From the NCBI GenBank assembly GCA_051955775.1, contig JBQCGJ010000098.1:1-28839 (forward strand): a DNA stretch of 28,839 bases. Direction: 5' to 3'. The first letter of the stretch is position 1; every line of letters starts with the position of its first letter. Origin of the DNA: DASUHT01 sp051955775 (lineage in GTDB: Bacteria; Actinomycetota; Thermoleophilia; Gaiellales; JAICJC01). Below are positions 13,439 to 23,630 of this stretch, piece after piece. The notes below the pieces were generated by a model. That model worked only from the letters and a program-made list of their open reading frames with translations, searched no databases and was not told the origin of the DNA. Made by a program: the position numbers and the translations under genes.

Positions 13439-16060
13439 ATGCTCGGAAGCGCACAAACTGCGATGGCGACAGTCGACCGTGCATCCCCCGAGCACCACCG
13501 CCTGATCGAGCGCGACGAGCCGCTGGCGGCTCTGCAGGGCGCGCTCTCGGAGGTGCGCACCGGCCAGGGGCGGCTGGTGCTGGTGGCCGGCGAGGCGGGG
13601 GTGGGGAAGACCAGCCTGGTGCGGGCGTTCTGCAGCCGCACGGGCGGTCCGAGCAGCGTGCTGCAGGGCGCCTGCGAGCCGCTGGCGACGCCGCGGCCAC
13701 TGGCCCCGTTCGCCGGCATCGCGCCCGGCGCCGCGGGGTCGCACGAGGCGTGGGACGCGGTGTGCGACGAACTGGAGCGAATGGGCGCCGCACTCGTGCT
13801 GGAGGACCTGCACTGGGCGGACGAGGCATCGCTGGATGTCGTGCGCATGCTCGGCCGGCGGATCGAGGGGGTTCCGGCGCTGGTCATCGCCACCTACCGT
13901 GACGACGCGCTGGAGCGCACGCATCCGCTGCACGTGCTGCTGGGCGACCTTGCCGGGTGCCCGGGTGTCACGCGGATGCGGTTGGAGCTGCTGTCGCCCG
14001 GCGCGGTGACGCGGCTGGCGGCCGGGCACGACGTGGACGCAGCCGCGCTGTATCGGCTGACCTCCGGCAATCCCTTCTATGTGACGGAGGTGCTGGACGC
14101 CGGCGGCGAAGCGATCCCGGCCACCGTGGCCGACGCCGTGAGGGCGCGCATGGCGCGCGTCGGCGAGCCCGCGATGGCGGTGCTGGCCGCGGTGGCTGTG
14201 GCGCCGCCCCACCTCGAGCCGTGGCTCCTGGAGCGTGTCTGCGGCGAGTCGCTGGACGCGGTCGCCGAGTGCTTCGCGGTGGGGATGCTGGTGGAGGACG
14301 GCGCCGGAGTCGCGTACCGCCACGAGCTGGCGCGGCTGACGGTCGAGCAGGGCCTGCCACCGACCCACCGGCGTGCGCTCCACCGCACGCTGCTGGAGGT
14401 GCTGGAGGACGCGCCCGCAGGGCCCGACCTGGCCCGGCTCGCCCATCACGCCGAGGGCGCCGGGGACGCCGAGGCGGTGTTGCGGCTGGCGCCCGCCGCC
14501 GGTGACCGCGCGGCTGCCGTCGGCGCCTACCGGGAGGCTGCCTCTCAGTACGCGCGGGCGCTGCGGTTCGCGGGCGGCCTGGCCTCCGACGTACGAGCCG
14601 ACCTGCTGCAGCGGCGGTCGGACGCCCTGTACATGACCGACGACCAGGCCGAGTCGATCGTCGCGCTGAGGGAGGCGATCGCCTGCTATGAGGAGAGCGG
14701 CGACGTTGTGCGGGAGGCCGGCGCCCTGAGCACGGTGGTGTCCCGGCTGGCCTGCCGCGGCCACATGGACGAGGCGCGTGCCTCCGCGAACCGAGCGCTC
14801 GGCCTGCTCGAGCCGGACGGGCCGAGCCGCGAGCGCGCCGCCGCCCACGCGGCCGTGGCGCTGCTCGGCCTGTACTGCGACGAGCTCGATTCGGCCATCT
14901 CGTCCGGGATGCGGGCCGCAGAGCTCGCCCGCACCGCGGATGACGATCACATCCTGGTCGATGCCCTGACCTGCGCGGGCACCGGCATGTTTCTGCGCGA
15001 CGGGCCGGCCGGGGTGGGGATGCTCGAGGACGCGCTGCGGCTGGCACGCGACAAGGGGCTCGACGCCGACATCCCGCACCTGCTCAACAACCTGGCCGGA
15101 GTGGCCACCCTGTACCGGTCGCACGAGATGGCGGAGCGGTACGTGGAGGAGGCCCTCGACCACTGCCTGGAGGCCGACCTCGACCTGTGGCGGCTGAGCG
15201 TGCTCAGCACCAAGACGCGGCTGGACCTGAACCGTGGCAGGTGGACGGCAGCCACCGATGTGGCCGAGGTGCTGGTGAACGACCCGCGCGACTCGCCGGG
15301 GCCCACGTTCGCCGGCAGGCTGGTGCTGGCCCTGGTCCGCGCCCGTCGAGGGGACCCCGGCGTCCACGAGGTGCTGGCGCAGGCAATCGAGTCGGAGTAC
15401 CCGCAGGACGAGCTGGACTGGGTTGGGGAGCTGGCGGCGGCTCAGGCGGAGGTCGCCTGGCTGGAGGGCTGCGGCGAGCAGATCGACGAGTTGACCGCCC
15501 GCGCGTTCGAGCTGGCCAGGGCCCGCACGGCGCCGTGGACACGGGGTCAGCTGGCGTGCTGGCGGCGCCGCGCCGGTATCGGCGACCCGGCTGTCGAGGG
15601 CGTCGCCGAGCCGTACGCGCTCGAGCTGGACGGGCGGTATGAGGAGGCGGCAGCGGCCTGGCGCGGGCTGGACTCCCCATACGAGGCGGCGTTCGTGCTC
15701 GGCCTGGCGGACGATCCCGGCTCACTGCGCCGCGCCCATGCCGAGCTGCGCGAGCTCGGAGCGGCCCCGGCTGCTGCCCTGGTCGCCCGCCGTCTGCGCG
15801 AGCGCGGCGTCCTGGGCGTCGCCCGCGGGCCTCGCCGCAGCACGCAGGAGAATCCCGCCAATCTGACGGCCCGGGAGCTCGACGTGCTGTCGTTGGTCGC
15901 TCAGGGCCTGGCCAACACGGAGATCGCCGACCGCCTGTTCCTGTCTCCCCGCACCGTGGACCACCACGTGTCGTCGATCCTGCGCAAGCTCGATGTCCCC
16001 AGCCGGGCCCGCGCAAGCGTCGAGGCGGCCCGGCTGGGGATCCCGCTGTCCGCCGGTTAG
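13439..16060 (+). CDS. Large ATP-binding LuxR-family (LAL) transcriptional regulator
   Basis: An 873-residue regulator. The N-terminal AAA/NACHT-type ATPase has Walker A GEAGVGKT at residues 51-58 and Walker B ALVLEDLHWADEAS at about 118-131, plus the sensor-like LVIATYRDD strand. The middle ~500 residues are Ala/Leu/Arg-rich helical repeats resembling TPRs. The C-terminal LuxR helix-turn-helix is at about 809-868 (LTARELDVLSLVAQGLANTEIADRLFLSPRTVDHHVSSILRKL). Such proteins are ATP-dependent activators. Met9 (MATVDRASPEHH) is an alternative start. It follows the MFS gene and ends overlapping the convergent DUF4242 gene by 4 bp. The target genes are unknown; the adjacent efflux transporter is the obvious candidate. 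Confidence 0.93.
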   Translation: MLGSAQTAMATVDRASPEHHRLIERDEPLAALQGALSEVRTGQGRLVLVAGEAGVGKTSLVRAFCSRTGGPSSVLQGACEPLATPRPLAPFAGIAPGAAGSHEAWDAVCDELERMGAALVLEDLHWADEASLDVVRMLGRRIEGVPALVIATYRDDALERTHPLHVLLGDLAGCPGVTRMRLELLSPGAVTRLAAGHDVDAAALYRLTSGNPFYVTEVLDAGGEAIPATVADAVRARMARVGEPAMAVLAAVAVAPPHLEPWLLERVCGESLDAVAECFAVGMLVEDGAGVAYRHELARLTVEQGLPPTHRRALHRTLLEVLEDAPAGPDLARLAHHAEGAGDAEAVLRLAPAAGDRAAAVGAYREAASQYARALRFAGGLASDVRADLLQRRSDALYMTDDQAESIVALREAIACYEESGDVVREAGALSTVVSRLACRGHMDEARASANRALGLLEPDGPSRERAAAHAAVALLGLYCDELDSAISSGMRAAELARTADDDHILVDALTCAGTGMFLRDGPAGVGMLEDALRLARDKGLDADIPHLLNNLAGVATLYRSHEMAERYVEEALDHCLEADLDLWRLSVLSTKTRLDLNRGRWTAATDVAEVLVNDPRDSPGPTFAGRLVLALVRARRGDPGVHEVLAQAIESEYPQDELDWVGELAAAQAEVAWLEGCGEQIDELTARAFELARARTAPWTRGQLACWRRRAGIGDPAVEGVAEPYALELDGRYEEAAAAWRGLDSPYEAAFVLGLADDPGSLRRAHAELRELGAAPAAALVARRLRERGVLGVARGPRRSTQENPANLTARELDVLSLVAQGLANTEIADRLFLSPRTVDHHVSSILRKLDVPSRARASVEAARLGIPLSAG

Positions 16061-16353
16061 ACGGCGACCCCCTCCACCGGGTCAGGACGGACGAGCACCG
16101 TGTCTGCGACCTGGATGATCTCGTCCACGGGCAGGTACGCGGCGCGGGCGTGCCGCCGGATCGCCTCCGGGCTGGACGCCTGATAGACGCACACGGTGCC
16201 GACCTCACCGGTCGGCTCGGCCAGCACATAGCTGCGGATCCAGCGGATGTCGTCGGACATGCGCTCGCCCTCGGCCGTCGAACGCGCGGCCGCGGCCTCC
16301 AAGTCGGAGCCGGTCTTCCAGCCTCCGCGGCGCAGGATCACATAGGTCTCCAT
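16057..16353 (-). CDS. DUF4242/SCO4226-like small protein
   Basis: A 98-residue protein with the DUF4242 pattern: METYVILRRGGWKTGSDLE, the IRWIRSYVLAEPTGEVGTVCVYQASSPEAIRRHARAAYLPVDEI core and a final VADTVLVRPDP strand. It is a ferredoxin-like alpha/beta fold. The named reference, SCO4226 of Streptomyces, is described as a nickel-binding protein; His and Glu/Asp residues are present here, but metal binding by this member is inference. Start ATG follows GAGGAGACG. Its stop codon overlaps the LuxR gene's stop codon tail to tail. Confidence 0.88.
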   Translation of the reverse strand: METYVILRRGGWKTGSDLEAAAARSTAEGERMSDDIRWIRSYVLAEPTGEVGTVCVYQASSPEAIRRHARAAYLPVDEIIQVADTVLVRPDPVEGVAV

Positions 16354-16391
16354 CTCGTCTCCTCGTGGTCGGAACCTTGACGAGATCGAGG

Positions 16392-17342
16392 CTAGTCAGC
16401 ACCCTCGAGCTGCGAATCGGCGATCCTGCCCATCTTTCGGCGCGGGGTCTGGGCCTGGCTGCGGTGCCGCTCGATTGCGATCGCGCTTGGCCGGCGCACC
16501 CCCCATACCAGCCCGGTCCGTTCCAGGCCGCGGATCAGCAGCCCCGTCAGGTCGGGGCGGCTGCCCATGCCGTGGTAGGCCATCGATGGGAAGGCGTGGT
16601 GATTGTTGTGCCATCCCTCGCCGAAGGCCAGCACGGCGATCAGCCGGTTGTTGCGGCTCTGATCGCCGGTCTCGAACGGCTGAGACCCGAAGGCGTGGCA
16701 GATCGAGTTGACGGCGAACATGCTGTGGTTATGGACGGCCATGCGGACGATGCCGCCCCACAGGAGCCCTCGCCAGCCGTCGATCAGCGCCGGCGCGATC
16801 AGGCCCATCGCCAGCCACAGCACGGACGTGCGGTCGATCAGCATCACCACCGGGTCGCGCATCAGCCGCCGGCAGTAGCGGTCGCGTTTGGCAGGCGTGA
16901 CCGAGAATAGCCAGCCCACGTGGGCGTGCAGCAGACCCTCGACCGGGCTGTGCGGGTCGCCCTCCTGGTCTGCGTGTGCGTGGTGCTCGAGATGCCGGGC
17001 GGCCCAGTCGACCGGTCGGCTGGGCACCGCCATGGCGCCCGCTGCCAGCGCCGCGGCCGTGATCCATCTGGTTGTCTGGAAGCTGCGGTGGGTGAGCAGG
17101 CGGTGGTAGCCGAATGAGGTGCCCAGCCCGGTGATGATCGAGAAGGCGATCAGCAGTGCGAGGTCGACCGGCTTCAGCGCCCGTTGCCACAGTGCCCACA
17201 TCGCCCATGCCAGCCCGATCAGCGGCCCGATCACGAACAGCGCCAGCCCGATCCGCACCACCCACGCGGGCAGTCCGCGCTCGAATGTCTTGATCACGGC
17301 CAGCGCGGCCAGCACTGCGACCACCATGGCGGCCGCGATCAT
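16392..17342 (-). CDS. Acyl-CoA/fatty-acid desaturase (stearoyl-CoA desaturase type)
   Basis: A 316-residue membrane di-iron desaturase. The three histidine boxes are intact: HRLLTH (80-85), HLEHH (117-121) and HNNHH (245-249), with the expected four transmembrane segments between and before them. It introduces a double bond, most likely at delta-9, into acyl-CoA or lipid-bound acyl chains, using electrons from a partner not in this window. Start ATG at 17342 overlaps the stop of the upstream DUF4383 gene as ATGA, so the two are translationally coupled. The gene closes a minus-strand operon that begins at 18528 opposite the P450 gene. A longer in-frame extension upstream is only the DUF4383 gene read in another frame. 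Confidence 0.93.
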   Translation of the reverse strand: MIAAAMVVAVLAALAVIKTFERGLPAWVVRIGLALFVIGPLIGLAWAMWALWQRALKPVDLALLIAFSIITGLGTSFGYHRLLTHRSFQTTRWITAAALAAGAMAVPSRPVDWAARHLEHHAHADQEGDPHSPVEGLLHAHVGWLFSVTPAKRDRYCRRLMRDPVVMLIDRTSVLWLAMGLIAPALIDGWRGLLWGGIVRMAVHNHSMFAVNSICHAFGSQPFETGDQSRNNRLIAVLAFGEGWHNNHHAFPSMAYHGMGSRPDLTGLLIRGLERTGLVWGVRRPSAIAIERHRSQAQTPRRKMGRIADSQLEGAD

Positions 17343-17731
17343 GCGCTCACCCGCTGCGCCCGCAGCGCGACCATGCCCAGCGCGAGCGTGGTCGGCCCGA
17401 CCACGAAGTGGAACACGTTCTCGCCCCGGTCGAGCCGCAGCCCCAGCGGGTGGTGGACGACCACGCCCAGCACCGCCAGCGCCGTGTAGAAGACGCCGAA
17501 CGCCAGCGCCAGCCGGGCATACCCGCGCTCGTCCATGCCGCGGGCCGCCAGCACGACCATGACCGTCCCCCAGGCGACGTGGATGAAGGCATGCCGGGGA
17601 TCCGAGTTCGCGAACCGGTACGGCAGCTGATTGCTTGCGTTGCCGCTCCAGTCGAGCGCCCACGAGACGAGGCCCTGTGCGAGCAGCACGACGCCCAGGA
17701 TGGCGATGAACGGGCGCAGGGACGGGGTCAC
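17339..17731 (-). CDS. DUF4383-like four-helix membrane protein
   Basis: A 130-residue integral membrane protein with four helices. The region NSDPRHAFIHVAWGTVMVVLAARG is the diagnostic DUF4383-like segment, and ENVFHFVVGPTTLALGMVAL closes the last helix. The start is the GTG at 17731 (GTGACCCCG), which overlaps the upstream membrane-protein stop as GTGA. Its own stop overlaps the desaturase start as ATGA. The double 4-bp overlap indicates tight co-translation of the three proteins. Function is unknown; His residues in helices 2 and 4 resemble haem or metal ligands but that is speculation. Confidence 0.8.
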   Translation of the reverse strand: MTPSLRPFIAILGVVLLAQGLVSWALDWSGNASNQLPYRFANSDPRHAFIHVAWGTVMVVLAARGMDERGYARLALAFGVFYTALAVLGVVVHHPLGLRLDRGENVFHFVVGPTTLALGMVALRAQRVSA

Positions 17732-18528
17732 GCCGGCCGCGGCCGCGGTCGCAGGGAGTCGGCGCTGGCCACCGCGAATCCCGCCAGGCCGGCGGCCAGA
17801 CCGGCCACCCATACCCAGGTCGAGGGCCCGCCGTCGAACCGTGCGTGGTGCATCAGCGACACAACCGCGGTGGATCCCACCAGCACCAGCGAGCTGAGCG
17901 CGAACGCCCGCACCGCCGCAGGCCTGGCCTCGTGTGCGGCCAGCGCCGCACCCAGCGCGAACGCCAGGAAGATGGCCGCGTAGGTGCGCGCGAGCACCGC
18001 AGTCAACGCCCACGGCCACATCCGCACGGCGGTGTGCGGAGTGAGCAGCAGCACGGCGCCCAGTACGCCGAACACGACCGCCTCGGCGGTGTACACCGGG
18101 CTCAGCCGGTGCCGCGCCGGGATCGCCGCCCGGCGCAGGTGCAGCACGCGCAGGGTGAGCGCGCCGATGATCGGCTCGACCACATAGGAGGTCACCCACG
18201 GGTACGGGATCCCTCCCGCCGTGTACGTCGACCAGTACCAGATCGTGGCCGCCAGCAGCAGCGCGGTGACGGCTGTGAACCCGACCACGTAGATCCGCGT
18301 GTCGATCGCCCGCCGGGCGAGCGCCGAGGCGATCAGCCCAGTCGCTCCGGCCAGGTAGAAGGACGCCACGAAGCGCGTGTTGAGCGGCGTGGTCGACAGC
18401 GGGAAGCCGACCACGTGGGCCGGCCGGAACAGGCCGGTCAGCCCGATCGCCAGCCCCTGCGCTGCGCCCACCAGCAGAAAGGCCCGAAGCCACCATGGCG
18501 GCGGCTGCTGTCGTGACGGTTGAAACAT
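17728..18528 (-). CDS. Polytopic membrane protein of unknown function
   Basis: A 266-residue protein with about eight transmembrane segments and almost no soluble part. Distinctive motifs include STTPLNTRFVASFYLAGATGL (helix 2), TIWYWSTYTAGGIPYPWV in a periplasmic loop, and SLMHHARFDGGPSTWVWV near the end. It resembles uncharacterised integral membrane proteins of actinobacteria; no transporter or enzyme motif is visible. The ATG at 18528 has no strong Shine-Dalgarno. It is the first gene of the desaturase operon and is transcribed divergently from the P450 gene only 27 bp away. Confidence 0.75.
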   Translation of the reverse strand: MFQPSRQQPPPWWLRAFLLVGAAQGLAIGLTGLFRPAHVVGFPLSTTPLNTRFVASFYLAGATGLIASALARRAIDTRIYVVGFTAVTALLLAATIWYWSTYTAGGIPYPWVTSYVVEPIIGALTLRVLHLRRAAIPARHRLSPVYTAEAVVFGVLGAVLLLTPHTAVRMWPWALTAVLARTYAAIFLAFALGAALAAHEARPAAVRAFALSSLVLVGSTAVVSLMHHARFDGGPSTWVWVAGLAAGLAGFAVASADSLRPRPRPA

Positions 18529-18555
18529 GGCGGCGGGTGGTCGAGAATACCGCAC
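18529..18555. promoter_or_regulatory. Compact divergent promoter between desaturase operon and P450
   Basis: Only 27 bp separate the two start codons. On the minus strand a -10-like TATTCT (18548-18543) lies 14 nt before the membrane-protein ATG. On the plus strand an AT-rich GAATAC (18545-18550) lies just before the P450 TTG, which has no Shine-Dalgarno. The two -10-like sites overlap, so the two transcripts probably compete for one polymerase footprint. Confidence 0.4.
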
Positions 18556-19901
<1,346 letters not shown>

Positions 19902-19905
<4 letters not shown>

Positions 19906-20888
19906 GCGCGCACGGGCCTGATCGCGGACCCGGCCTGCGCGACGCGCTGTGGGCGTGGCTGATCTGGGGCGTCGTGGCAGCCACGGCGTTCGTGACGTAC
20001 TCCCGGGTGCCGGCCAGGGAGCTGTACAGCGTTACCGGCTCCGGTGTGGTCAGCGGCGCCGCCCGGTTAGTGGTCCTCACCGGGTGGCCGATCTCGCTGG
20101 CCGCCGTGGCGCTGATGGCGGTGGCCGTCGACCGGCTGCTGGGCGCGCCGCTGACCCCGAACACACGCAGGGCGGTCGTGGGGTCGGCTGCGGCCGCGCT
20201 GATCCTGTGCGCCACCATCGCCTACCCGGGCGTCCTGAAACAATCGGACCTCGACGCGAAGTGGTCGAACGGGTTGGCCGTGGTCGGTGTCGGGCTGGCC
20301 GCAGCGCTGACCATCGCCGCCGTCCGCCGAACCGGCCTGGGGCCGCGTGCCGTGCGCGGGCGCGGCGACCGCATCGCACTCGTCGTCGCGGCCGTGTACG
20401 CACTGGCCGCGCTGCCCTGGATCTTCGCCAACCTCGGGGTGTACGTGGGAGACGTGCCGGGGCTGCAGGCCATCTTCATGTCCAAGAAGATCCTGCCCGA
20501 GCCGGGCCACCCGACGCTGCACGCGGTGCACCTCGGAAACCACGAGGGCCTGGACGGCTGGCTGCTGGCGGTGACCGTGCTCCTGCTGCGTCCGGGATTG
20601 CGGCAGATGCGGCCGACGCGGCTGCGCACTGTGCTGGCCGGCTACCTTGCGCTGCTCCTGCCCTACGGCGTGATGGTGTCCGCCAACGATGGCTGGAACG
20701 AGCAGATCGTCAAGCGCGGCTGGACGTCGGTCGGGATTCCGAGCGTGCTCAATCCGAGCGTGTCCTGGGGCTGGCTGATCCTGCTGGCGGCCGCGGTCAT
20801 CCTGTACCTGACGGTGTTCCGGGTGCGAGGCGAACCGGAGCCGCTCGCGCCCGAGCCTCCGGTCAGCGTCACCCCCACCGCGAGCTGA
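19902..20888 (+). CDS. Polytopic membrane protein coupled to the P450
   Basis: A 328-residue membrane protein with about eight hydrophobic helices, unrecognised as a family. It has an unusual hydrophilic loop of about 30 residues with many His (GHPTLHAVHLGNHEGLDGW, ~residues 205-223) preceded by MSKKILPEP. The C-terminus is Pro-rich. The ATG overlaps the P450 stop as ATGA, so translation is coupled. It may be an electron-transfer, lipid-handling or sensing partner of the P450, but there is no motif for any of these. The stop is 2 bp from the convergent PAP2 gene's stop. Confidence 0.8.
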
Positions 20889-20890
20889 CG

Positions 20891-21718
20891 TCAGGCGGCC
20901 TGGGCGACCAGGGGCTCCTGCGGGCAGCCTCGGTCGAGCGTGGAAACCGGTGCCGGTCGCACGGCGGGCCGCGTGCGTGCGGCCAGCCGGGCGGCGGCGA
21001 GCGCGACGGTGGCCACGAGTGCGCCGGCCACGGCGTCGAGCAGAAAGTGGTTGGCGGTGGCGACGATCGAGAACACCACCAGCGCGGGATACAGCGCCCA
21101 CAGCGCACGCGTCCACCAGCGCCGGGTCAGCATGACACCCCAGAAACCGAACACCACGGCGTACGCCGTGTGCAGGCTCGGCATCGCGGCGTACGGGTTG
21201 GCCAGCGACGAGATGACGCTCGAGTGCTGGTTCACGGCGGCCTGGTTCAGCGCGTCCACGAAGCCCAGGCCGGGCAGCATGCGCGGCGGCGCGGTCGGGT
21301 ACGCGATGTAGCCGATCAGGCCCAGCACGTCGGCGATGATGATCGTGTTGCGGACGGTCGTGAAGCGATCGGTGCGGAACAGGTAGGCCCACAGCAGGAA
21401 CCCGAACGTGACCGTGAACTGGGCGTTGAAGTACGTCCAGTTGGCCACGTCCAGCACGATCCCGGGGGAGTGCATCGCGAACCGCTGCACCGACAGCTCG
21501 TGGAACATGCCCAGCGACCGCTCGGTGTCGACGACTGAATGCGCGTGCGCCAGGGCCACACCGCGGTCGCCCCGGGCCAGCACGCGGGACCGCTCATACG
21601 CGATGTCGAACAGCGCCACGATCGCCACCTGGAGCGCCAGGTCGGGGGGGCCGCGCGGCAGCACGGAGGCGGCTCTGCGGCGGAGGGACACGGGTGGCCT
21701 GGGCAGCGCGATCGTCAT
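20891..21718 (-). CDS. PAP2-superfamily membrane phosphatase (inositol-phosphorylceramide-synthase-like)
   Basis: A 275-residue membrane protein of the PAP2_3 branch. Conserved elements: YPTAPPRMLPGLG (about 140-152), MPSLHTAYAVVF with the active-site PSLH (180-183), and ANHFLLDAVAGA with His224 and Asp228. Five to six transmembrane helices frame them. Family members dephosphorylate or transfer lipid phosphates such as phosphatidylinositol intermediates; related actinobacterial proteins are annotated as inositolphosphotransferases. The ATG at 21718 precedes the first basic segment; longer in-frame starts add a low-complexity leader. The role is likely in membrane or envelope lipid synthesis, consistent with the neighbouring desaturase and P450. 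Confidence 0.88.
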   Translation of the reverse strand: MTIALPRPPVSLRRRAASVLPRGPPDLALQVAIVALFDIAYERSRVLARGDRGVALAHAHSVVDTERSLGMFHELSVQRFAMHSPGIVLDVANWTYFNAQFTVTFGFLLWAYLFRTDRFTTVRNTIIIADVLGLIGYIAYPTAPPRMLPGLGFVDALNQAAVNQHSSVISSLANPYAAMPSLHTAYAVVFGFWGVMLTRRWWTRALWALYPALVVFSIVATANHFLLDAVAGALVATVALAAARLAARTRPAVRPAPVSTLDRGCPQEPLVAQAA

Positions 21719-21869
21719 GACCGCAGCATCCCGTCGCGAGCCCGGCCGCGCGGTCGGGCAGGCTGGTGTACGTGGTGCGGGTAACCGAACGCTCGCATGC
21801 CTGTCTGACCGCACCGCGCCCGCGAAGTCATCGCGGGCACCCGGCCCTCCGCTTGACCTGAACCTGCCG

Positions 21870-21875
21870 TACAAT
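21870..21875 (+). promoter_or_regulatory. -10-like TACAAT for the large secreted phosphoesterase gene
   Basis: TACAAT ends 7 nt before the GTG at 21883. TTGACC at 21853-21858 looks like a -35 but is only 11 bp away, too short for a normal sigma-70-type spacer. The transcript would be leaderless. Confidence 0.5.
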
Positions 21876-21882
21876 CGGCGGG

Positions 21883-23613
21883 GTGAGGAGGGTAGGTGGA
21901 TTCGCGGCCGTCGCGGGAGCGGCGGGGCTGATGGCGGTGTGCGTGGTGGCATCGCTGGCCGCCTCCAATCTGATCGCCAACGGCACGTTCGAGGGCGCAG
22001 GCAGCGGATCGCTGGCCGGATGGGCGGCGAGTGGAGGATCGATCGCGCTGGTGGCCGGCGACGGTGGTGGCCACGCCGCCGAGGTGACGGCCAACGCGAG
22101 CGCCTCGAAGGTGTACGCGTACACGTCCACCAAGCCGGTCAAATCGACGGCCGCCGGCGTCACCTACGACCTGGCTGGAGCGCTGCGAGGCGCGTCTGCG
22201 GGGCAGACTGTGTGCCTTCTGCTGAAGGAGCAGCCGGCGGGCAGCACCCAGCTCGTGGGGTCGGCGCAGCAGTGCCTGACCACGACCACGGACTGGCAGA
22301 ACTTCCCGGCGGTCGTCTACACCACGGCGGCCGCCGGGGACCAGTTGACGGTCAACGTCGCCGAGGCTGCTCCCGCCACCCACGCGGCGTATGACATCGA
22401 CAACCTTTCGCTGACGGTGGCCGGCACCGACACCAGCCCGCCCAGCGTGCCGCAGAACGTGGCCGCCTCGTCGTCAGCTTCGACGACGGCTGACGTGTCG
22501 TGGGATGCATCGACGGACAACGTGGGGGTGGCCGGCTACGACGTGCTGCGAGACGGCGTGCGCGTTACCTCCGTCGGCGGGACGCAGACCAGCTTCCACG
22601 ACTCCGGGCTGCAGCCGAGCACGACCTACAGCTACACGGTGGACGCGTTCGACGGCGCCGGGAACACCTCTCAGCAGTCGCAGGCCGCCCTGGCCACCAC
22701 CGGGGCTGGGGGCGGCGGGGGTGGTGGCGGCGCCTGCGGGATCCTGGCTCCTGCGGCCACACCGCCGGTGTACCAGCACGTGATCGTGATCATGGACGAG
22801 AACCTGGGCTACGCCACCTGGCACGGATCCTCCCAGGCGCCGTATACAAACGCGCTCGCGGCGCAGTGCGCCCTGGCCACCAATGCGGTCGGCGCGACCC
22901 ATCCGTCGCAGCCCAACTACCTGGCCATCACCTCGGGACAGCTACAGGTTTGGACGGGCTCTGCGAAGCACTCCAGCGCCGACAACCTGTTCCATCAGCT
23001 GGGCGTCGCGGGGATGGGCTGGACGGCGCTCGAAGAGGGGATGTCCAGCAATTGCTCGGCCACCTCCGCGTTGCCCTACAAGACCGGCCACAACCCGCCC
23101 TTCTGGTACACCGATCTGGCCTCCGCGGGAGGCGGCGACGGCAGTTGCGCGCGCGACGATGTGCCCTTCGCCGTCTCGGGATTCGATCCGGCGGGCGCGC
23201 CGGACTTCACCTGGATCACGCCGAACCAGTGCAACGACATGCACTGGGTGACCGGCTGTCCGGGCACCAAGACCGGGCGCATCCAGGTGGGCGACACGTG
23301 GCTGCAGGGGCTGCTGCCGCAGATCTTCCAGACGACGGACTACCAGCAGGGCCGCACGATGGTGCTGCTGACCTGGGACGAGGGCAACGAGTCGGGCTCC
23401 ACCGGCATCGACTGCACGACGCAGTCCAACATCGACAGCTCAGGCTGCCACGTCGGGCTGCTGGCCATGAGCGCCTGGATCACGCCCGGGACGCTCGACG
23501 CCACCCGCTATTCCGACTACTCGGTGCTGGCGTCGATCGAGAGCATGTGGAACCTGCCGCTGCTGGGGCGGGCGCAGACCGCCAAGCCGCTCGGTCCAGC
23601 CATGGGCTTCTGA
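21883..23613 (+). CDS. Secreted multidomain phosphoesterase with CBM-like and fibronectin III domains
   Basis: A 576-residue exported protein. Residues 1-28 are a signal peptide. Residues ~29-182 form a jelly-roll carbohydrate-binding-module-like domain (NLIANGTFEGAGSG start, ending AYDIDNLSLTV). Residues ~186-272 are one Fn3 domain (PPSVPQNVAA, TTADVSWDASTDNVGVAGYDVLRDG, TYSYTVDAFDGAGN). A poly-Gly linker of eight Gly follows. The rest is a PF04185-type phosphoesterase: HVIVIMDENLGYATWHG, THPSQPNYLAITSG, ITPNQCNDMHWV, LLTWDEGNESGS. The catalytic motif order matches the smaller paralogue at 6408. The enzyme probably acts on cell-surface or environmental polymers to which the CBM-like domain binds. 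Start is GTG behind TACAAT. Confidence 0.9.
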   Translation: MRRVGGFAAVAGAAGLMAVCVVASLAASNLIANGTFEGAGSGSLAGWAASGGSIALVAGDGGGHAAEVTANASASKVYAYTSTKPVKSTAAGVTYDLAGALRGASAGQTVCLLLKEQPAGSTQLVGSAQQCLTTTTDWQNFPAVVYTTAAAGDQLTVNVAEAAPATHAAYDIDNLSLTVAGTDTSPPSVPQNVAASSSASTTADVSWDASTDNVGVAGYDVLRDGVRVTSVGGTQTSFHDSGLQPSTTYSYTVDAFDGAGNTSQQSQAALATTGAGGGGGGGGACGILAPAATPPVYQHVIVIMDENLGYATWHGSSQAPYTNALAAQCALATNAVGATHPSQPNYLAITSGQLQVWTGSAKHSSADNLFHQLGVAGMGWTALEEGMSSNCSATSALPYKTGHNPPFWYTDLASAGGGDGSCARDDVPFAVSGFDPAGAPDFTWITPNQCNDMHWVTGCPGTKTGRIQVGDTWLQGLLPQIFQTTDYQQGRTMVLLTWDEGNESGSTGIDCTTQSNIDSSGCHVGLLAMSAWITPGTLDATRYSDYSVLASIESMWNLPLLGRAQTAKPLGPAMGF

Positions 23614-23630
23614 GCGACTCCGTCAAACCG

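Noticed and set aside
13409..15367. 652-codon minus-strand reading frame
   Set aside because: It lies antisense to the LuxR/ATPase gene, whose Walker and helix-turn-helix motifs are intact; the minus-strand translation shows no domain.
16392..17663. 423-codon version of the desaturase with an N-terminal extension
   Set aside because: The extra 107 residues are the DUF4383 coding sequence read in another frame; the ATGA overlap at 17342 fixes the real start.
20067..21392. 441-codon minus-strand reading frame
   Set aside because: It covers parts of two real genes in wrong frames, and its composition is Arg/Gly/Pro-rich without any motif.
21853..21875. TTGACC/TACAAT as a classical -35/-10 pair
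   Set aside because: The spacer is only 11 bp; only the -10-like element was retained.
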